Shown here: positions 24,557-35,347 of the stretch, piece by piece
How positions within the stretch are numbered: position 1 is the first letter of the stretch
Layout: each line of letters opens with the position of its first letter
NCBI GenBank assembly: GCA_963971425.1
Contig: OZ020514.1
Location: forward strand, 24,974,602-25,038,601
DNA: 64,000 nt
Reading direction: 5' to 3'
Source of the DNA: Bryoerythrophyllum caledonicum
Taxonomy: Eukaryota; Streptophyta; Bryopsida; Pottiales; Pottiaceae
Position numbers and translations under genes: made by a program
Notes under the pieces: generated by a model
Database searches by the model: none
Seen by the model: the letters and a program-made list of their open reading frames with translations, nothing else
What the model was told of the DNA's origin: nothing

Positions 24557-24788
24557 GGGTCTGAGTGGACAAAGTCTAGCATTAAAAATATGTTAGAGGC
24601 GATTAACGATGGGGCTCTACTTGCACCCGGCCTACCCTTTGTTTGTTAAGTCTTTTAGCGCCTTTTCATGTGGATTACAGTGATTCTATGGTTTTGAGAG
24701 GTTTTCATTCGCGGTTATCATTCAGTTTACATGTAAACTGTGTGGTTCGCCGGTGTGAAAGGGGCTTCAGCACGGGCGAAGGGGGCGA
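24557..24788 (+). mobile_element. G2 3' untranslated region with purine tract
   Basis: Contains GCGATTAACGATGGGGCTC at 24599-24617, which recurs exactly in unit G3 at 56560-56578, and a purine-rich GAAGGGGGCGAG at about 24778-24789 that could serve as polypurine tract. The purine tract lies next to segment B' rather than next to the canonical TG start of the LTR. Confidence 0.5.
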
Positions 24789-25020
24789 GTAAAAGAGTAC
24801 TTGGAGACCGCTTACTACTTCTTGGTGTACAAGGTCATGGGTCATTTATTTCTTTTTCCCCAAGTCTGGATTGTTGAAAGTGTGTAAGTGTGCATTGTAT
24901 TATTGTTTTATAGAGGTAACGGTGGTGGTTATGTCACCGTTACTCTCGAGTTGTCTCTGACTGTGCGTTCTCACCTGATTAGCACGATGTTATCTTGGCA
25001 CGATGCGGTTGTGCACGACA
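24789..25020 (+). repeat. Extra copy (B') of the G2 LTR 3' segment
   Basis: 232 bp from GTAAAAGAGTAC to GTGCACGACA, matching segment B of the 3' LTR (25394-25625) with about six differences (about 2.6%). It is separated from the LTR start by only two bases, so the 3' end of G2 has the order B'-A-B. Confidence 0.85.
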
Positions 25021-25022
25021 GC

Positions 25023-25625
25023 TGTCAGGTTCGACGCGTTGGAGGGTTTGTGGAGGTTGGTTTACGCGTTGTAAACCAACTAGGAGGTTAAATGGCCCAA
25101 GGAAACCCTAGATGCTAGCTTTAATTGTTAATTAGAGTTAGTATTAGTGTTATTTGACTTTTAGGGCCTTGGTGGTGTCTTTTGACACCTCATTTGGGAC
25201 TTGGAGTCCAAATGACCTCCACGTGTAGTGTGGGGAGACTCATCTTTCTCAAGTTGAGTCTCCCACGTGATGGAGTGAGAGAGTGCGTGCGTGCGTGCAC
25301 TTCTTTAACTCCATTGTTATTATGCGTTCATTCTTTAAGAATGGCATTGGCTTGACTATATGTAGTTTATGAGTATTTTCTACTTGTTTATTAGTAAAAG
25401 GGTACTTGGAGACCGCTTACTACTTCTTGGTGTACGAGGTCATGGGTCATTTATTTCTTTTTCCCCAAGTTTGGATTGTTGAAAGTGTGTAAGTGTGCAT
25501 TGTATTATTGTTTTATAGAGGTAACGGTGGTGGTTATATCATCGTTACTCTCGAGTTGTCTCTGACTGTGCGTTCTCACCTGATTAGCACGATGTTATCT
25601 TGGCACGATGCAGTTGTGCACGACA
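25023..25625 (+). mobile_element. G2 3' LTR (segments A and B)
   Basis: 603 bp from TGTCAGG to CACGACA, with the canonical TG...CA ends. Segment A (25023-25393) matches the 5' LTR. Segment B (25394-25625) matches B' but is not found after the 5' segment A. Followed directly by ATGA, the same four bases that precede the 5' LTR. Confidence 0.85.
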
Positions 25626-25912
25626 ATGAAGATCACATATTATTGCAATAATACATATGACTCAAGTCACATACAAGACTCTACATATGCAAATTCAGTA
25701 ATAATTATATATTTATATATAAAATGAAATACTCTTACAACATTAAGAGTCATCAATTAGCTTTTTAACCTAAAGCTAGGGCTTACTCCAATCTTCCTCC
25801 AAGGAATTGCTATGGTAATGGCAAAAAATGCTAGAAATTCAAGCTAGTCATTCTACTCTACATCCAAGAGGTATACCTCTTGGCAAGAGGTTTTCCCTAG
25901 TATTAACCAATA
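25626..25912 (-). mobile_element. CTTAAG-rich LTR-like repeat, copy 1 (right part)
   Basis: The plus strand is the diverged reverse complement of about 33779-34050; for example CCAAGAGGTATACCTCTTGG with CCCTAGTATTAACC at its right end mirrors GGTTAATACTAGGG at about 33776. It ends where the motif AACACCATATT begins. Confidence 0.75.
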
Positions 25913-25941
25913 AACACCATATTTGTTATATTGGGAGATTT
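25913..25941. repeat. Candidate element-terminus motif (copy 1)
   Basis: The 29 bases starting AACACCATATT and continuing TGTTATATTGG match 57087-57115 with two differences. In both places the motif sits beyond the 3' end of a minus-strand gene of the 26-64 kb complex (phosphatase here, transposase there) and borders retroelement material on its other side. It may be the terminal sequence of the DNA element family. Confidence 0.45.
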
Positions 25942-27180
25942 CCATGACTTTGAAACTATATGATCTTTGAAGTATCAATATATATAGACATTTGTAGGTG
26001 CAAAGCATAAAGACAATGTACAAAGAATACTATATTCCATTCCATTGATGGACCAAATTAGCCGGATGTCCAAAAAATGAATACGGCAAAAGAAGCATAT
26101 ACCATTAATCGAAGTTTTTAATCAAAACTTCATGGAAAAAGTCACACACAACACTCATTTAAACTGAGGCAAAACACAATCGTCCTATCACTAATTAAAT
26201 GGTCTAGGGAGTTCCTCCATAAGCCTCTAAACGCATCTTCAAAAAAGCCCTTTGACGATGGCCAGTCCATGTTGCGCCATTCTCTTGCATTAATGGACTG
26301 TCTAGAAGATCTGCAAACCCCGCCTACGCACCTTGATAGTTGTTTGATTTCGGTAGCGAGTGTTGGCGGGTGGGAGTTGAAAGAGACCATTCGTTTCTAG
26401 CAGTATTTTCTGAGAGGATACAGGGGCGGAGACATTTCCCAAATGGTTCCTGCACAATAGGTGCCACATACAATCCAAACAAATACACTTTAGGTCGAAT
26501 ACTCCTACACGGCACACATGAAAACTGTATCATTAAGATCCATCCTAGCGCACTTTAGGTCGAATGGAGCTAAAATGCAGAAGGAAAGATCCACAGAGCA
26601 CATTTAACATCCAACGAATAAAAACAAGCTCAAATGAACCAAAACTACATGAGTGCAATGTAGCTCAACAACAAACTAAAATTGCCTAGGCCAAAACGAC
26701 TCAATAGTGCAATAACCTGGAGGTCAGCATAACACGCACCGCGAGCGAGCGTTGGGAAGTAGCATCCCTTAAACCGTCATAGAGGATACGCTGTGCCGGA
26801 GTACAATTATCCGGATTTAGACGCGGAGACCCTAGAACTGAATGAGGCCACTGCGGCGAAGGGAAGTTGTTCCTCTCATGAATTGGCTCCCGCACAATAG
26901 GGCTTTCAACAACTCCGTCGTCCATTGCCATGGTTGACTGCGCGGTTGCAGCAGAGTGCAACAAAAGCCCTTTACTTTGAAGGGAAAGGGCAAATTCCTC
27001 TGGGCCTAGCAAGGAATCCATGGAAGCCCAACAGTCACAGTCCTGTAGAATTTTCAACCAAAGTGACCCTCACACACCTCAAAACAATAGATGAATACTC
27101 CAATAATTCAAAACATGACGACATTCTATCAGCAGTAGGTATCCATTACCCACAACAAACAAAGTGGTGAAACATCTCGG
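25942..27180 (-). other. Region 3' of the FCP1-like gene, possible extra exons
   Basis: Minus-strand frames at 26701-27057 (118 codons, with PIVREPIHERNNFPSPQ) and about 26324-26533 share a similar start ('PIV.EP...'), hinting at an internal duplication of a 3' exon of the phosphatase gene. Two half-palindrome relics, CACTTTAGGTCGAAT, occur at about 26486 and about 26550. No domain recognised. Confidence 0.3.
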
Positions 27181-27313
27181 TTTCAATTATCAAAAAAAAT
27201 ATATACACAAAAAATGGTCCAACAAAATTTACAACATCGAGCTTCAGCCAATGGATACAGTTTAGCTCTATCCGACCTAAAGTGTAATAAGCATCTAAGC
27301 GTTTTCAACGGCA

Positions 27314-28096
27314 TTAAGGGCGGAAATTTTGAGACGCTTGGATTGCGTTCCAGATACTCGCAGACTGACCACACGTCTTTTGATCATTATAGAACATCTC
27401 CCGACCCGAGGGATGTTCAGCCCGGTACTGCACTAGGCCACCCGGAAACTGATGAAGGTCAGAGAGATATGGCAACAATTCTTCCAGCAGCACAGAATCA
27501 ACTCTCTCGCCATCATGTTTGTGCGACCATGATGGAAGAAGAAGGACGTTCTCCGGCAAATTGAGCATATACATAATCGGGTTGTCGTCAATGACAAGCG
27601 TATTCGCCGGAGTATACTCACGATCCAACCTATTAAAGAGATGGTTTAATAAGGTCTTCAAGAAGATGTCCTTCTGAGTGCCAGATTCCTTCATGTAGAT
27701 TGTTTTGCTACCGACTCTACGCTCGGGAACCCTAGCGCAACTCTCCTGACCAAAGATCCTGAGAAGGTACGAAGAACTATGTTGAAATAGATATTTACAT
27801 ATCTGACGTGTTGTGGATTCCATCATCGAACTCCAGATTGTTATGGTGGCAATCTTAGACAACTTCGTGAGGAATTTAGCACAACCAGGGCGCACTCGGA
27901 CTAGTTTAGGGCCTACTTCAACCGGCTGCGAAGCCGAGTGAATGGACGAGTCAGAGTTCTTGGATCCCCTGTTCTGCCACGAAGGCTCACTTGTGCATAG
28001 AATTCCATTGAGGTCCAACACAACATTCAACCACCTGCCCTTGAAATCTGATAGGACTCTAGGTATTTCTTCTAGATTACTTGCACCACTTATTGA
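27314..28096 (-). CDS. FCP1/NIF-like HAD phosphatase (left unit)
   Basis: Reads WLNVVLDLNGILC near its start, the plant-style DxN variant of the DxDx(T/V) HAD nucleophile motif seen in FCP1/NLI-interacting-factor phosphatases. It continues with RVRPGCAKFLTKLSKIATIT and WSSMMESTTRQI ('RPg...FL......i.vWSs'), then FLKTLLNHLFNRLD, NTLVIDDNPIMYMLNLPEN (the '..LiDdsp......P.N' box) and YLSDLHQFPGGLVQYRAEHP. This covers the whole catalytic core in about 250 codons. The upstream frame continues past the shown start (LEEIPRVLSDFKGRW), so it is probably an exon of a longer gene. The family removes phosphate from serines in partner proteins such as the RNA polymerase II tail; substrate here is unknown. 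It lies downstream of the ParB/methyltransferase gene on the same strand, the same order as in unit B. This is the most intact gene of the complex. Confidence 0.75.
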   Translation of the reverse strand, partial: SISGASNLEEIPRVLSDFKGRWLNVVLDLNGILCTSEPSWQNRGSKNSDSSIHSASQPVEVGPKLVRVRPGCAKFLTKLSKIATITIWSSMMESTTRQICKYLFQHSSSYLLRIFGQESCARVPERRVGSKTIYMKESGTQKDIFLKTLLNHLFNRLDREYTPANTLVIDDNPIMYMLNLPENVLLLPSWSHKHDGERVDSVLLEELLPYLSDLHQFPGGLVQYRAEHPSGREMFYNDQKTCGQSASIWNAIQASQNFRP

Positions 28097-28142
28097 TGCC
28101 TCACAGACTTGTTCGGAAACGCCACGAGAACGAACAATATTA

Positions 28143-28560
28143 CTAAAGATTCATTAACAACGACGGGTCAACAAAATGTAGAACGAAAGAGGCAAACGGA
28201 GGGGAGACGTCATGGGGGGGAGACGTCATGGGGGAGAGAGTAGAGTGTGAAAAGTGATAGAAGAGTACCTCGAGAACTTCATCGTCTTGTCGCATTTTGT
28301 CTCGGACCTCCATCGATCCTAACGAACCTTGTATGGTGTCAAGGGGTTCCGAGTGCCCCACAACCATTTGGGGACACGGTTGCGGGACAAGAAAAGGTGG
28401 CTTTGGGAGAGCAGAATCATGATTGATCTCGTCTACGAGCACGGCCAAAGCTTGGACGACCTCTTCTACCACTGGGACTGCAGTTTGGACGACCTCATCT
28501 ATGACGGGGTGAGCGATCACGTCATTACCGAAACTTAGATCTGGAAAAAATTCAACAACT
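28143..28560 (-). pseudogene. Acidic linker ORF between methyltransferase and phosphatase genes
   Basis: A 125-codon frame with IAHPVIDEVVQTAVPVVEEV near its start and no recognised domain. The right arm has a counterpart at 53750-54027 with the same opening. It is acidic and valine-rich, with simple-sequence GGGGGAGACGTCAT repeats at about 28200-28235 in its 3' part. It could be an exon joining the two neighbouring genes. Confidence 0.45.
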
Positions 28561-29840
28561 TCAACCTATCAACAAATGCGCATATAGGACTATAATACAA
28601 GTCAAAGCCGTCAAATGTTAAGCAATTAAGCTCGAGTCAAGCGGAAGTGCTTGCTGAGCACTATGATGTTAACAAAAATATTGGAGTACAAATTTGGACA
28701 TTTACAAAATGTTCTGCCTCTATACACTCGCAACTACGTTTCACTAACCTGACGATGAGCTGGGGACATTTGCGATAGATACGTCCCGAGTAGGCGACTT
28801 TGGAGGGGAAGAGGGGTGGGTTTGCAGGGATGGGCAAAAAGAAGCATTTGAGCCCCCATAAAGACGGGGGGAAACCCACCGGAGACGGCAGCAATGAACC
28901 GCGGGACAGACTCTGAGTCCCTTCTTCCGTTGAGAGGGAAGGCTGGGGGATCGTAGTATTAACAGCGGGGGGTGTTGTGGCGACAAGAGGCAAATTAGCC
29001 GTCATGAATCTCTGCATCATGATCATCATGTCGGCATGCCTCTGGTCTTGGTCCCTCTTCATCTCTTGGTCATGCCTCCGCTGCAGCTCCCTGAGCTCCA
29101 GGTCAAGCTCCGCCAGCCGCTGCTCAATCAACCTCCTCTAGGCGGCCTCCTCTTTGAGCTTCTTCTCAAGGGAGATCAACCAGTTGTCGTCATGTGCACT
29201 GCTCGTCGTAGCCAACGGAGAGCGACCGCTTGCGCTGGCGACTTTTCTCTTCTTGGATGACCCGCCCAAGGTGAGAGCTGAATGAGGCCTGTCGGAAATC
29301 TCCAGAGAATCCAACTCCGGGAAGTCGAGTCGTTGCCATGAGGAATCGATTGTGTCTCCTGCTTCAAATTGAGAGGCACTCTGAAACTCCGACGGAGTGG
29401 CGATATCGAAATCGTCTCGGGACTCATCATCCGGAGTGGCCGTGCTTGAGCTCGGGCACACAAACAGGGCGCTTGGTTCCACATCTTCCTCATCATTGCC
29501 AAGGTCAACAATTGCTTTTCCCTTCCCCTTGGCAACGGCCTCTCCAAGCTCGGAGAAGATCTCTGTGTTGACGTGATACGCAGCAACATCGAAATTGGCC
29601 CGATCCATCGTCAACGCGACCTCCATGGCGTCATCGAGGTCTTGCTCATCGGTGTCGTGGAAAATGCAAAATGCCTCTAGATCCAACATGTGCACACCAA
29701 TGGATTATACAAGTTACAATTTGGGTCGAATCGAGCTAAACTGAATACAAACAATTACTGGTACGGAAACTCAACCTTTACAACTTGAAAGGTTACGACG
29801 CAATTGATGACTGCTAGAAAATCATACAAGTATAAGCCGA

Positions 29841-29867
29841 CACTTTAGCTCGACTCGAGCTAAAGTG
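29841..29867. repeat. GANTC palindrome, intron
   Basis: Perfect 27-bp palindrome: arm CACTTTAGCTC, centre GACTC, reverse-complement arm. It lies in an intron of the left ParB/methyltransferase gene; a shorter copy (TTTAGCTC arm) is at 29938-29958. Confidence 0.95.
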
Positions 29868-31375
29868 CCACGCAACAAATAGCATAAGAAACGACCTCTT
29901 TGAAAACCAAGCACGAGTCAGAAAGGGTATCAACAATTTAGCTCGACTCGAGCTAAACTGCAGGAAAACTTATCGCACTCGAAATTAGTAATTTCGTCCC
30001 GCCAAACAGCTAGACAACTTCCTCCCACCTCTTGCAGAACAATTCCAGGACCTTGATGAAGAACTCCATCCTTAGCTCGTTCATGTTCATCGCGTACGCC
30101 AGCTCGTTGTTCATGCGCAACTTAGTGTGCAACACATGCTCCGGAGTTGCCTAGGTCTTCTTCACGGCCGGGATATGAGTAAGCTCTTTCTTGGAGAGAA
30201 AAAGGAGGCGAACCGAGTTGAGAGCATTGTTGCTCTTCGGCGAGAATCCCCCCAAGTGCTCGTTCTCGGAGGGAAGATACTTCGGCTGTAGCACATCGTA
30301 CGCATGGCACAACGACGGGCCTTGAGCATACGCTGTCACTTGAAGGTGTAACTGCTCTTCGCCGCAAATGAAGAGCCAGGCTGGAAGATCAGTGAGGGGA
30401 GGCTGCCCTTTCAATGCGAACATCGTCATGAACTCATCGAAGAAGGGCTTCTCCAACGACGAAGTTGCCTTCCCAGAGAAACCAGGGACATTCCGTAAGT
30501 CGATGATGCCAAGCTTCACGTTGCAGCCCAAATTGCGCCAGAAATCAGAAGGCCACATCCCGAGCAAATTCGTCGCCGCCTTGAACGAACGAAAGTGCAA
30601 GGCTCCCTGAGGTGGAACGAACCGCAGTCGCACATCGATGAAGACTCTGAAGAACTCCTTAGCATACGGAGAGAGATCTTCACATTACCGGTGGACCCCA
30701 ATCCAAGAGGGCACGCTTTGAGGCCTTGCTTACGTTGTAGTTGTTCTTGAACTACCGCCAGTTGGAACGACTGTACGCTCCACAGCTGTTAAGAAGGCCA
30801 GCTCCGGCCTGATCACTTGAAGCTCCATCCGAGCGACATCCTTCCTCTTCCTCCGATCAACCCAATCCTGGGCGCTGTAGCAATCCTCCAGTACATAAAT
30901 CGGCTACTTCACAACCACCTTGGAATACGGTAGTTTCTGCGATGGCCCTAATCAATTGAGAATGTGCTTACACATTTTTGTGTGATCGCCCTCGGTCATG
31001 TTGACAATAAACTTGAAGAACTCGCGCATAAGTACTCCATCCTTCTCAGGCACCAAGGACTTGGCGTCCTTCAACTTTGCCAAGGGCGTTGAAGTCGAAT
31101 CGACGTTGATGAGGTCGCCATGTGCCGCCGAAGAGATGACATCCGACCAGAGCTTGAATGTGTCATCGGTCAAGGTGATGATCTTCACCTCGTTTGTAAT
31201 AGAGAGCTCCTTTGCCTTTCCGGCTTTCTTGAGCTCTGCCTGGCTCTTCGCAACGTCGATCATTGCGAAGCGCTCACGAATCGCGTTAGAAAATTGCTGC
31301 GCAAAACATAAACAGGGTGGATTGAGTTTACAATTAAAGTAGAGAGATAAACATGTCTAGTAGGGTCCAACAATT

Positions 31376-31404
31376 GCAAGTTAGCTCGAGTCGAGCTAAC
31401 TTGC
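31376..31404. repeat. GANTC palindrome, intron, AGTTAGC variant
   Basis: Perfect 29-bp palindrome: arm GCAAGTTAGCTC, centre GAGTC, reverse-complement arm. The arm differs from the common TTTAGC type, and both halves carry the matching change. Confidence 0.95.
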
Positions 31405-31470
31405 AACCTTAGAGTAGACAATGAAAGCGATTTCAATCTAAATACAACACTATACAAATAGTGAGCAAAC

Positions 31471-31503
31471 ATGCACTTTAGCTCGACTCGAGCTAAAGTG
31501 CAT
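31471..31503. repeat. GANTC palindrome, intron, 33 bp
   Basis: Perfect 33-bp palindrome: arm ATGCACTTTAGCTC, centre GACTC, reverse-complement arm. Only 66 bp from the previous palindrome in the same intron. Confidence 0.95.
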
Positions 31504-33036
31504 GACCTTGGTTAAGATATATTATCTCAAACCTCTTGTCATTGGCGATCTCCAACGCCGTTCTCCGTCCTGACTTGTGAGACCCGCGAATGCCTGCGGC
31601 GGAGTGCTTCGGCATCAGTCTCCCAGGTTGGATCCACAAAGCACGAGAGCCGAGGATATTGATTGCCCACGTCGGCTTGAATTGGACCAACTGAATCACG
31701 CGATTATAATACGCGGAAATCTTCCTCAGCTTCTCCGGATCCTTTGTCCAAACAATGTAACAGTGCCATGTTCGAAAGTGCCTTCTCATCACCTCCGAGA
31801 CGTTGCCGTTTATCATCGCCTTTGATGCTGCAACACTGACCGTTGATGATGTAGTAGTCGCAGTTGCTGAGCTCGTCAATCGTCGTTGGCATGGCATCGA
31901 GCTTCGGCATGACGTAGAGAGTCAGCTTCTGCACCTTGTCGGGCATTTCGAGGTAGTAATGCATCAACTCGTCCATGCCCGGAGGTTCGAATGCACGGAT
32001 CGTCCACTCCGGCGGTGCATTATGCAGCCTCATCACGTCAAGCTCGAACTTCTTCTCTCTGTCTCCCTCGAAGAAACAGCTCTGACACTCCGTCCAAAAT
32101 TTTTGGTAAATCTGTTGAACGTTGTTGTAGTCGATTGTCTCTCTGAACCCGAGCGCCTGAGGCAGCTCCAAGAGTGCACAGGCCATCAAATTTGGCCAAC
32201 TCCTCCTCTAATACGAGCTTTGTCTTCTTTCTCGAAGAGGTCTCCGGCTTCTTGGCAGCTGAGCGCTTCTTGATGGGGGAAGCAGACAGCGTGTTGCATA
32301 CGGTGCTTCGACTTGTTCTTGCACCTGGTGTTCTATCCGGTACCGACGCTTGACTCATGTCCTGGCTACCGGCCACGGCCCCCGGAACTATCGATATTTC
32401 TATCGGGCGTCTACCCGCGATTAATTTTGCCTTCTCTAGAGCGGCAAAGGTATTCATTCTCGATAGAATGACGCGGAGTTTATTAGCTAAAGCTTTTATT
32501 TTCAGCGGCTGACCACTACTAGTCTCCCATTCTTTTAGTGAGATTTCGTGGTCGACCTGAGCCACTATTTCATTAAACTTGGACCCCTCAGAGAGTTGAC
32601 TTAATCGTGGATACAAAATAGAGATGAATTATTGTTCACTATAATAGTGAACAAATAAGGGTCTACGAACTCAGTGGTTGTCTCACACGACAACTTAACG
32701 TGATCGTTATCTTCGTGGACAACATCAGTAATCTTGGTCGTGAAGTCAATGTGTTGGGGTTCAACGATGTGACCAGCAAAGGTCTGACCAAACACTAGAT
32801 TGTCCGTAAAGGTGGCCCACAAAAGCGTCCACTTCAATGTCATTGATGGATCCTTGAGCTCTCAGCAATCCAAGTGGTTGTTGTCGTCTCCATCGTCATC
32901 ATCAATGTTGACAAGCTTTGGCTGGAAGAAGTGCGGCAACTGAGTCACCATCCTGTCCCTCTTAGATCTGCACACACACGAGACCGTGCACAAATATTAG
33001 ATTGCTTAAATGATCATCCAATCAGGACGGAGAGGT

Positions 33037-33069
33037 TACACTTTAGCTCGACTCGAGCTAAAGTGTAAT
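33037..33069. repeat. GANTC palindrome upstream of the left ParB/methyltransferase gene
   Basis: 33-bp palindrome: arm TTACACTTTAGCTC, centre GACTC, reverse-complement arm. It lies about 90 bp upstream of the proposed start codon (32951) and belongs to the first ~320-bp upstream repeat unit. Confidence 0.95.
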
Positions 33070-33526
33070 GAAATACAAAAAAGTCAATAGCACTTTGGAA
33101 CAAAATTTAGTCATTTGGAGAATATTCACAGCCCCTTTCAATCAATTCATGCCTACTTCTTGTTCAACTCCTTAAACCATGGAAAAGCTTACGAACCGAT
33201 TCAATCACTCACGAACCTCAGGCTTCGAGGTTCTCAAGTAGTTGGAACGGGACTGAAGCCCATGCACACTTGTGAAAGGTGAATGAGAAGTTGACATGAG
33301 TTGGGTCATCGATATCATCGATAAACTTTACTTTGGGAATGTTTTAGGTTTGAAAGTAAGGGTGTTTGAGATGTGGTTTAGGTCCTTTGTTTTACACCAG
33401 CACAAACCAACACATTTAAACTAGCACAAACCACCACAAATCACCACAAACCACCACATTGAAACCAGCACATTGAATACACAAATTCATCTACGTGCTC
33501 ACACATACATGAAAAGCAATGCTACA
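33070..33526. repeat. Upstream repeat unit plus CA-rich stretch, duplicated piece
   Basis: Matches about 35470-36110 and then about 36830-37010, with the intervening cluster absent, so it is a rearranged duplicate of the upstream region. It ends at the TG of the following LTR-like repeat. Confidence 0.65.
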
Positions 33527-35219
33527 TGTAGAGCCAAAATGACAAAATTAGCTTTTTTCCGAAAATTAAGTGTAAAAAGGGTTGTAGATATATGAAGAAT
33601 TAAAAAAATAATGATTATGTCTACACTAAGTAGTTAATTAAGTGGAAAATACCTATTCATATCCAAGAAATAGGAAATAATGGGAAAAGGGTTGAACTCA
33701 CACCCTTTGGGTAGGATGTACCTTTTCATGAATAGATATGAAGAGATGTGAAGATTTAGTGGAATTAATCTTAATGGTTAATACTAGGGAAAACCTCTTT
33801 CCAAGAGGTGTACCTCTTGGATGTTGAGTAGAATGACTAGCTTGAATTTTTAGCATTCTTGGCCATTACCTCGAGAAAAGATGGAGTGAGCCCTAGCTTG
33901 TGAATGGAAGCTAGTATGAGAGATCTTATGGTTGTAAGACTCTTTTTTATTAACCAAGTATTGTTAATTACTTGTGTTGTGTTGGATTGTGATTGTAATT
34001 ATGTGTGATTGCATTATAATAAGTCTTGATAGTGAATCAAATACTATGCATAAATGCAATACATTTGAACTTCATATAATAGACTAGAGCAATACTCTAA
34101 TCATTGTTAATTGATTATGTGACATATTGTACTTTATAATTAAATCATAATTAAATATGTGGAATTAATGTATCATTGAATTGTACAATGTGATTGAATG
34201 AACCATGCATAAATACCTTTAAGTTGATGTGATAGTAATTAGAGGTATGCATGGAAATGATGGAGAGTCATCATGAGAATTGGAATGTTATTTAAACCAT
34301 TGGACGTGAAATCTTAAGTTGGAGTCTTAAGACAGGAAGTGTTGATTTAGTCTAAAATGCAAGTATTAGATAAATCTTTATAAAAGTGTGAGTTTAGCAT
34401 GTATTGCTACGGCCTTAAGGAATTGGACGTTTTAAGTGATGTAGATCTTAAGTCTTTAAGCATTCCTTAAGCAGACGTAGATACAATCAGTATTCTTAAG
34501 ACAAAGTGTGAATCTTCAAGAAGAGGATTTCTTAAGGAATTGATACCTTTAAGGAGCGTCCTTAAGTATTTAGAGTCTATAGAGATAGGACAATCCAGTG
34601 GTAGTCAGTTTTCTTACAGCTGAGTGTTAAAACTTAAGAAAGACGAGCATGAGTGTAAATGTCGTCTTAAGACCTTAAGAAATAAGAGGTAGTTCTTAAG
34701 AATAGAGCGCGGGAAGTGCCTGTCTTAAGATTCCTCGTAACGTGTGCTTGTTTTGTGAAACTAACACTTGTTTTAAGAACGTATCCGCACGGGCCGAGTG
34801 GACGGACGTGTAAAGAGGAGCGTTTATTGCATGAGGTAATAATTGTTTTATAAAAGAACTTAATTAAAGAACCAATGCATTGAGTTTAATGGAATCTTCC
34901 ATTAGCCCAGCGTGGCATAGGTCTAGGAGTTGGGACATAAGCACAATCTTAAAAGGACTAATGTACCTTCATTAGGTACGAGAGATCCTTGGGTTTTAAC
35001 TTTATAATACCCCCTAAGAGTGATGCTAACAACCCTACTCCCCTTAAAAATGACACTTAAACCTTAAATATTCAATTAAAAGACAACTTAACCAAACATT
35101 TAGAGTCATATTACTTAAAACTAGGCGTATGATCATCCCCTAGAGCGAATCCTAATGACATTTGTGTGTAAAGGTGTAAGCCTGGGTGTTTTCTTAAAGT
35201 GGTAAATTTCCGCATTACA
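33527..35219 (-). mobile_element. CTTAAG-rich solo LTR-like repeat, copy 2
   Basis: About 1.69 kb. On the minus strand it starts TGTAATGCGGAAATTTACC and ends GGCTCTACA, the TG...CA form of an LTR. The centre (34300-34760) holds about a dozen CTTAAG hexamers. The part 33779-34910 matches copy 1 (12838-13995 plus 25626-25912) in reverse. The two flanks belong to different positions of the surrounding repeat, so no target duplication is visible; this is compatible with later recombination. Fossil, no internal coding sequence. Confidence 0.65.
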
Positions 35220-35220
35220 A

Positions 35221-35347
35221 GCGTCCACTTCAAAGTCATGGATGGGTCCTTGAGCTCTCAACAATCCAACTGGTTGTTGTCTTCTCCATCGTCATCATCA
35301 ATGTCGACGGGCTTTGGTTGGAAGAAGTGCTGCAGCTGAGTCACCAT
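35221..35347 (-). pseudogene. Duplicated first exon of the ParB/methyltransferase gene
   Basis: A third copy of the first exon, starting MVTQLQHFFQPKPVDIDDDD at 35347 and cut off by the LTR-like repeat at 35219 after the MTLKWT segment. It shows that the upstream region plus exon 1 has been tandemly duplicated in the left arm. Confidence 0.75.

Larger units (their letters stand above)
13996..25625 (+). mobile_element. Ty3/gypsy LTR retrotransposon G2 with DNA methyltransferase and PHD-like finger
   Basis: An 11.6-kb element in the order LTR, long leader with tandem repeats, gag, two zinc knuckles, protease, C5 DNA methyltransferase, RT, RNase H, integrase, PHD-like finger, LTR. The 371 bp shared by both LTRs differ at only two sites (about 0.5%), so the insertion is recent. 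It looks nearly whole, with about five breaks in coding. It sits inside the CTTAAG LTR-like repeat, flanked by ATGA. DNMT-bearing retrotransposons are known from charophytes (Ty3/gypsy) and dinoflagellates; this fits the charophyte type by family (inference). Confidence 0.9.
28745..32951 (-). pseudogene. ParB-like / amino-DNA-methyltransferase gene (left arm copy)
   Basis: Multi-exon gene starting MVTQLPHFFQPKL at 32951. In order: acidic start; about 32840-32230 conserved domain of unknown type (HEISLKEWETSSGQPLK, KKRSAAKKPETSSRKK); about 32190-31504 ParB-like segment with PPEWTIRAFEPPGMDELMHY then DYYIINGQ, which in the right copy runs on as GQHSVAASKAMINGNVSE, the 'y.iidGqhR..A' box of ParB/sulfiredoxin folds; about 31300-30960 and 30660-30000 later exons, ending NELRMEFFIKVLELFCKRW, EEVV, LFGGT, which recalls the 'vldlF.GtGt' SAM-binding motif I of amino methyltransferases placed late, as in beta-class enzymes; about 29695-29138 with SSKKRKVAS (SV40-like NLS); and a coiled coil QRLAELDLELRELQRRHDQE. 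Introns at about 31500-31310 and 29990-29700 each carry two GANTC palindromes. Stops (for example TGA at codon 30) and shifts mark it as decayed. The methyltransferase reading is less certain than the conservation itself. Confidence 0.5.
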
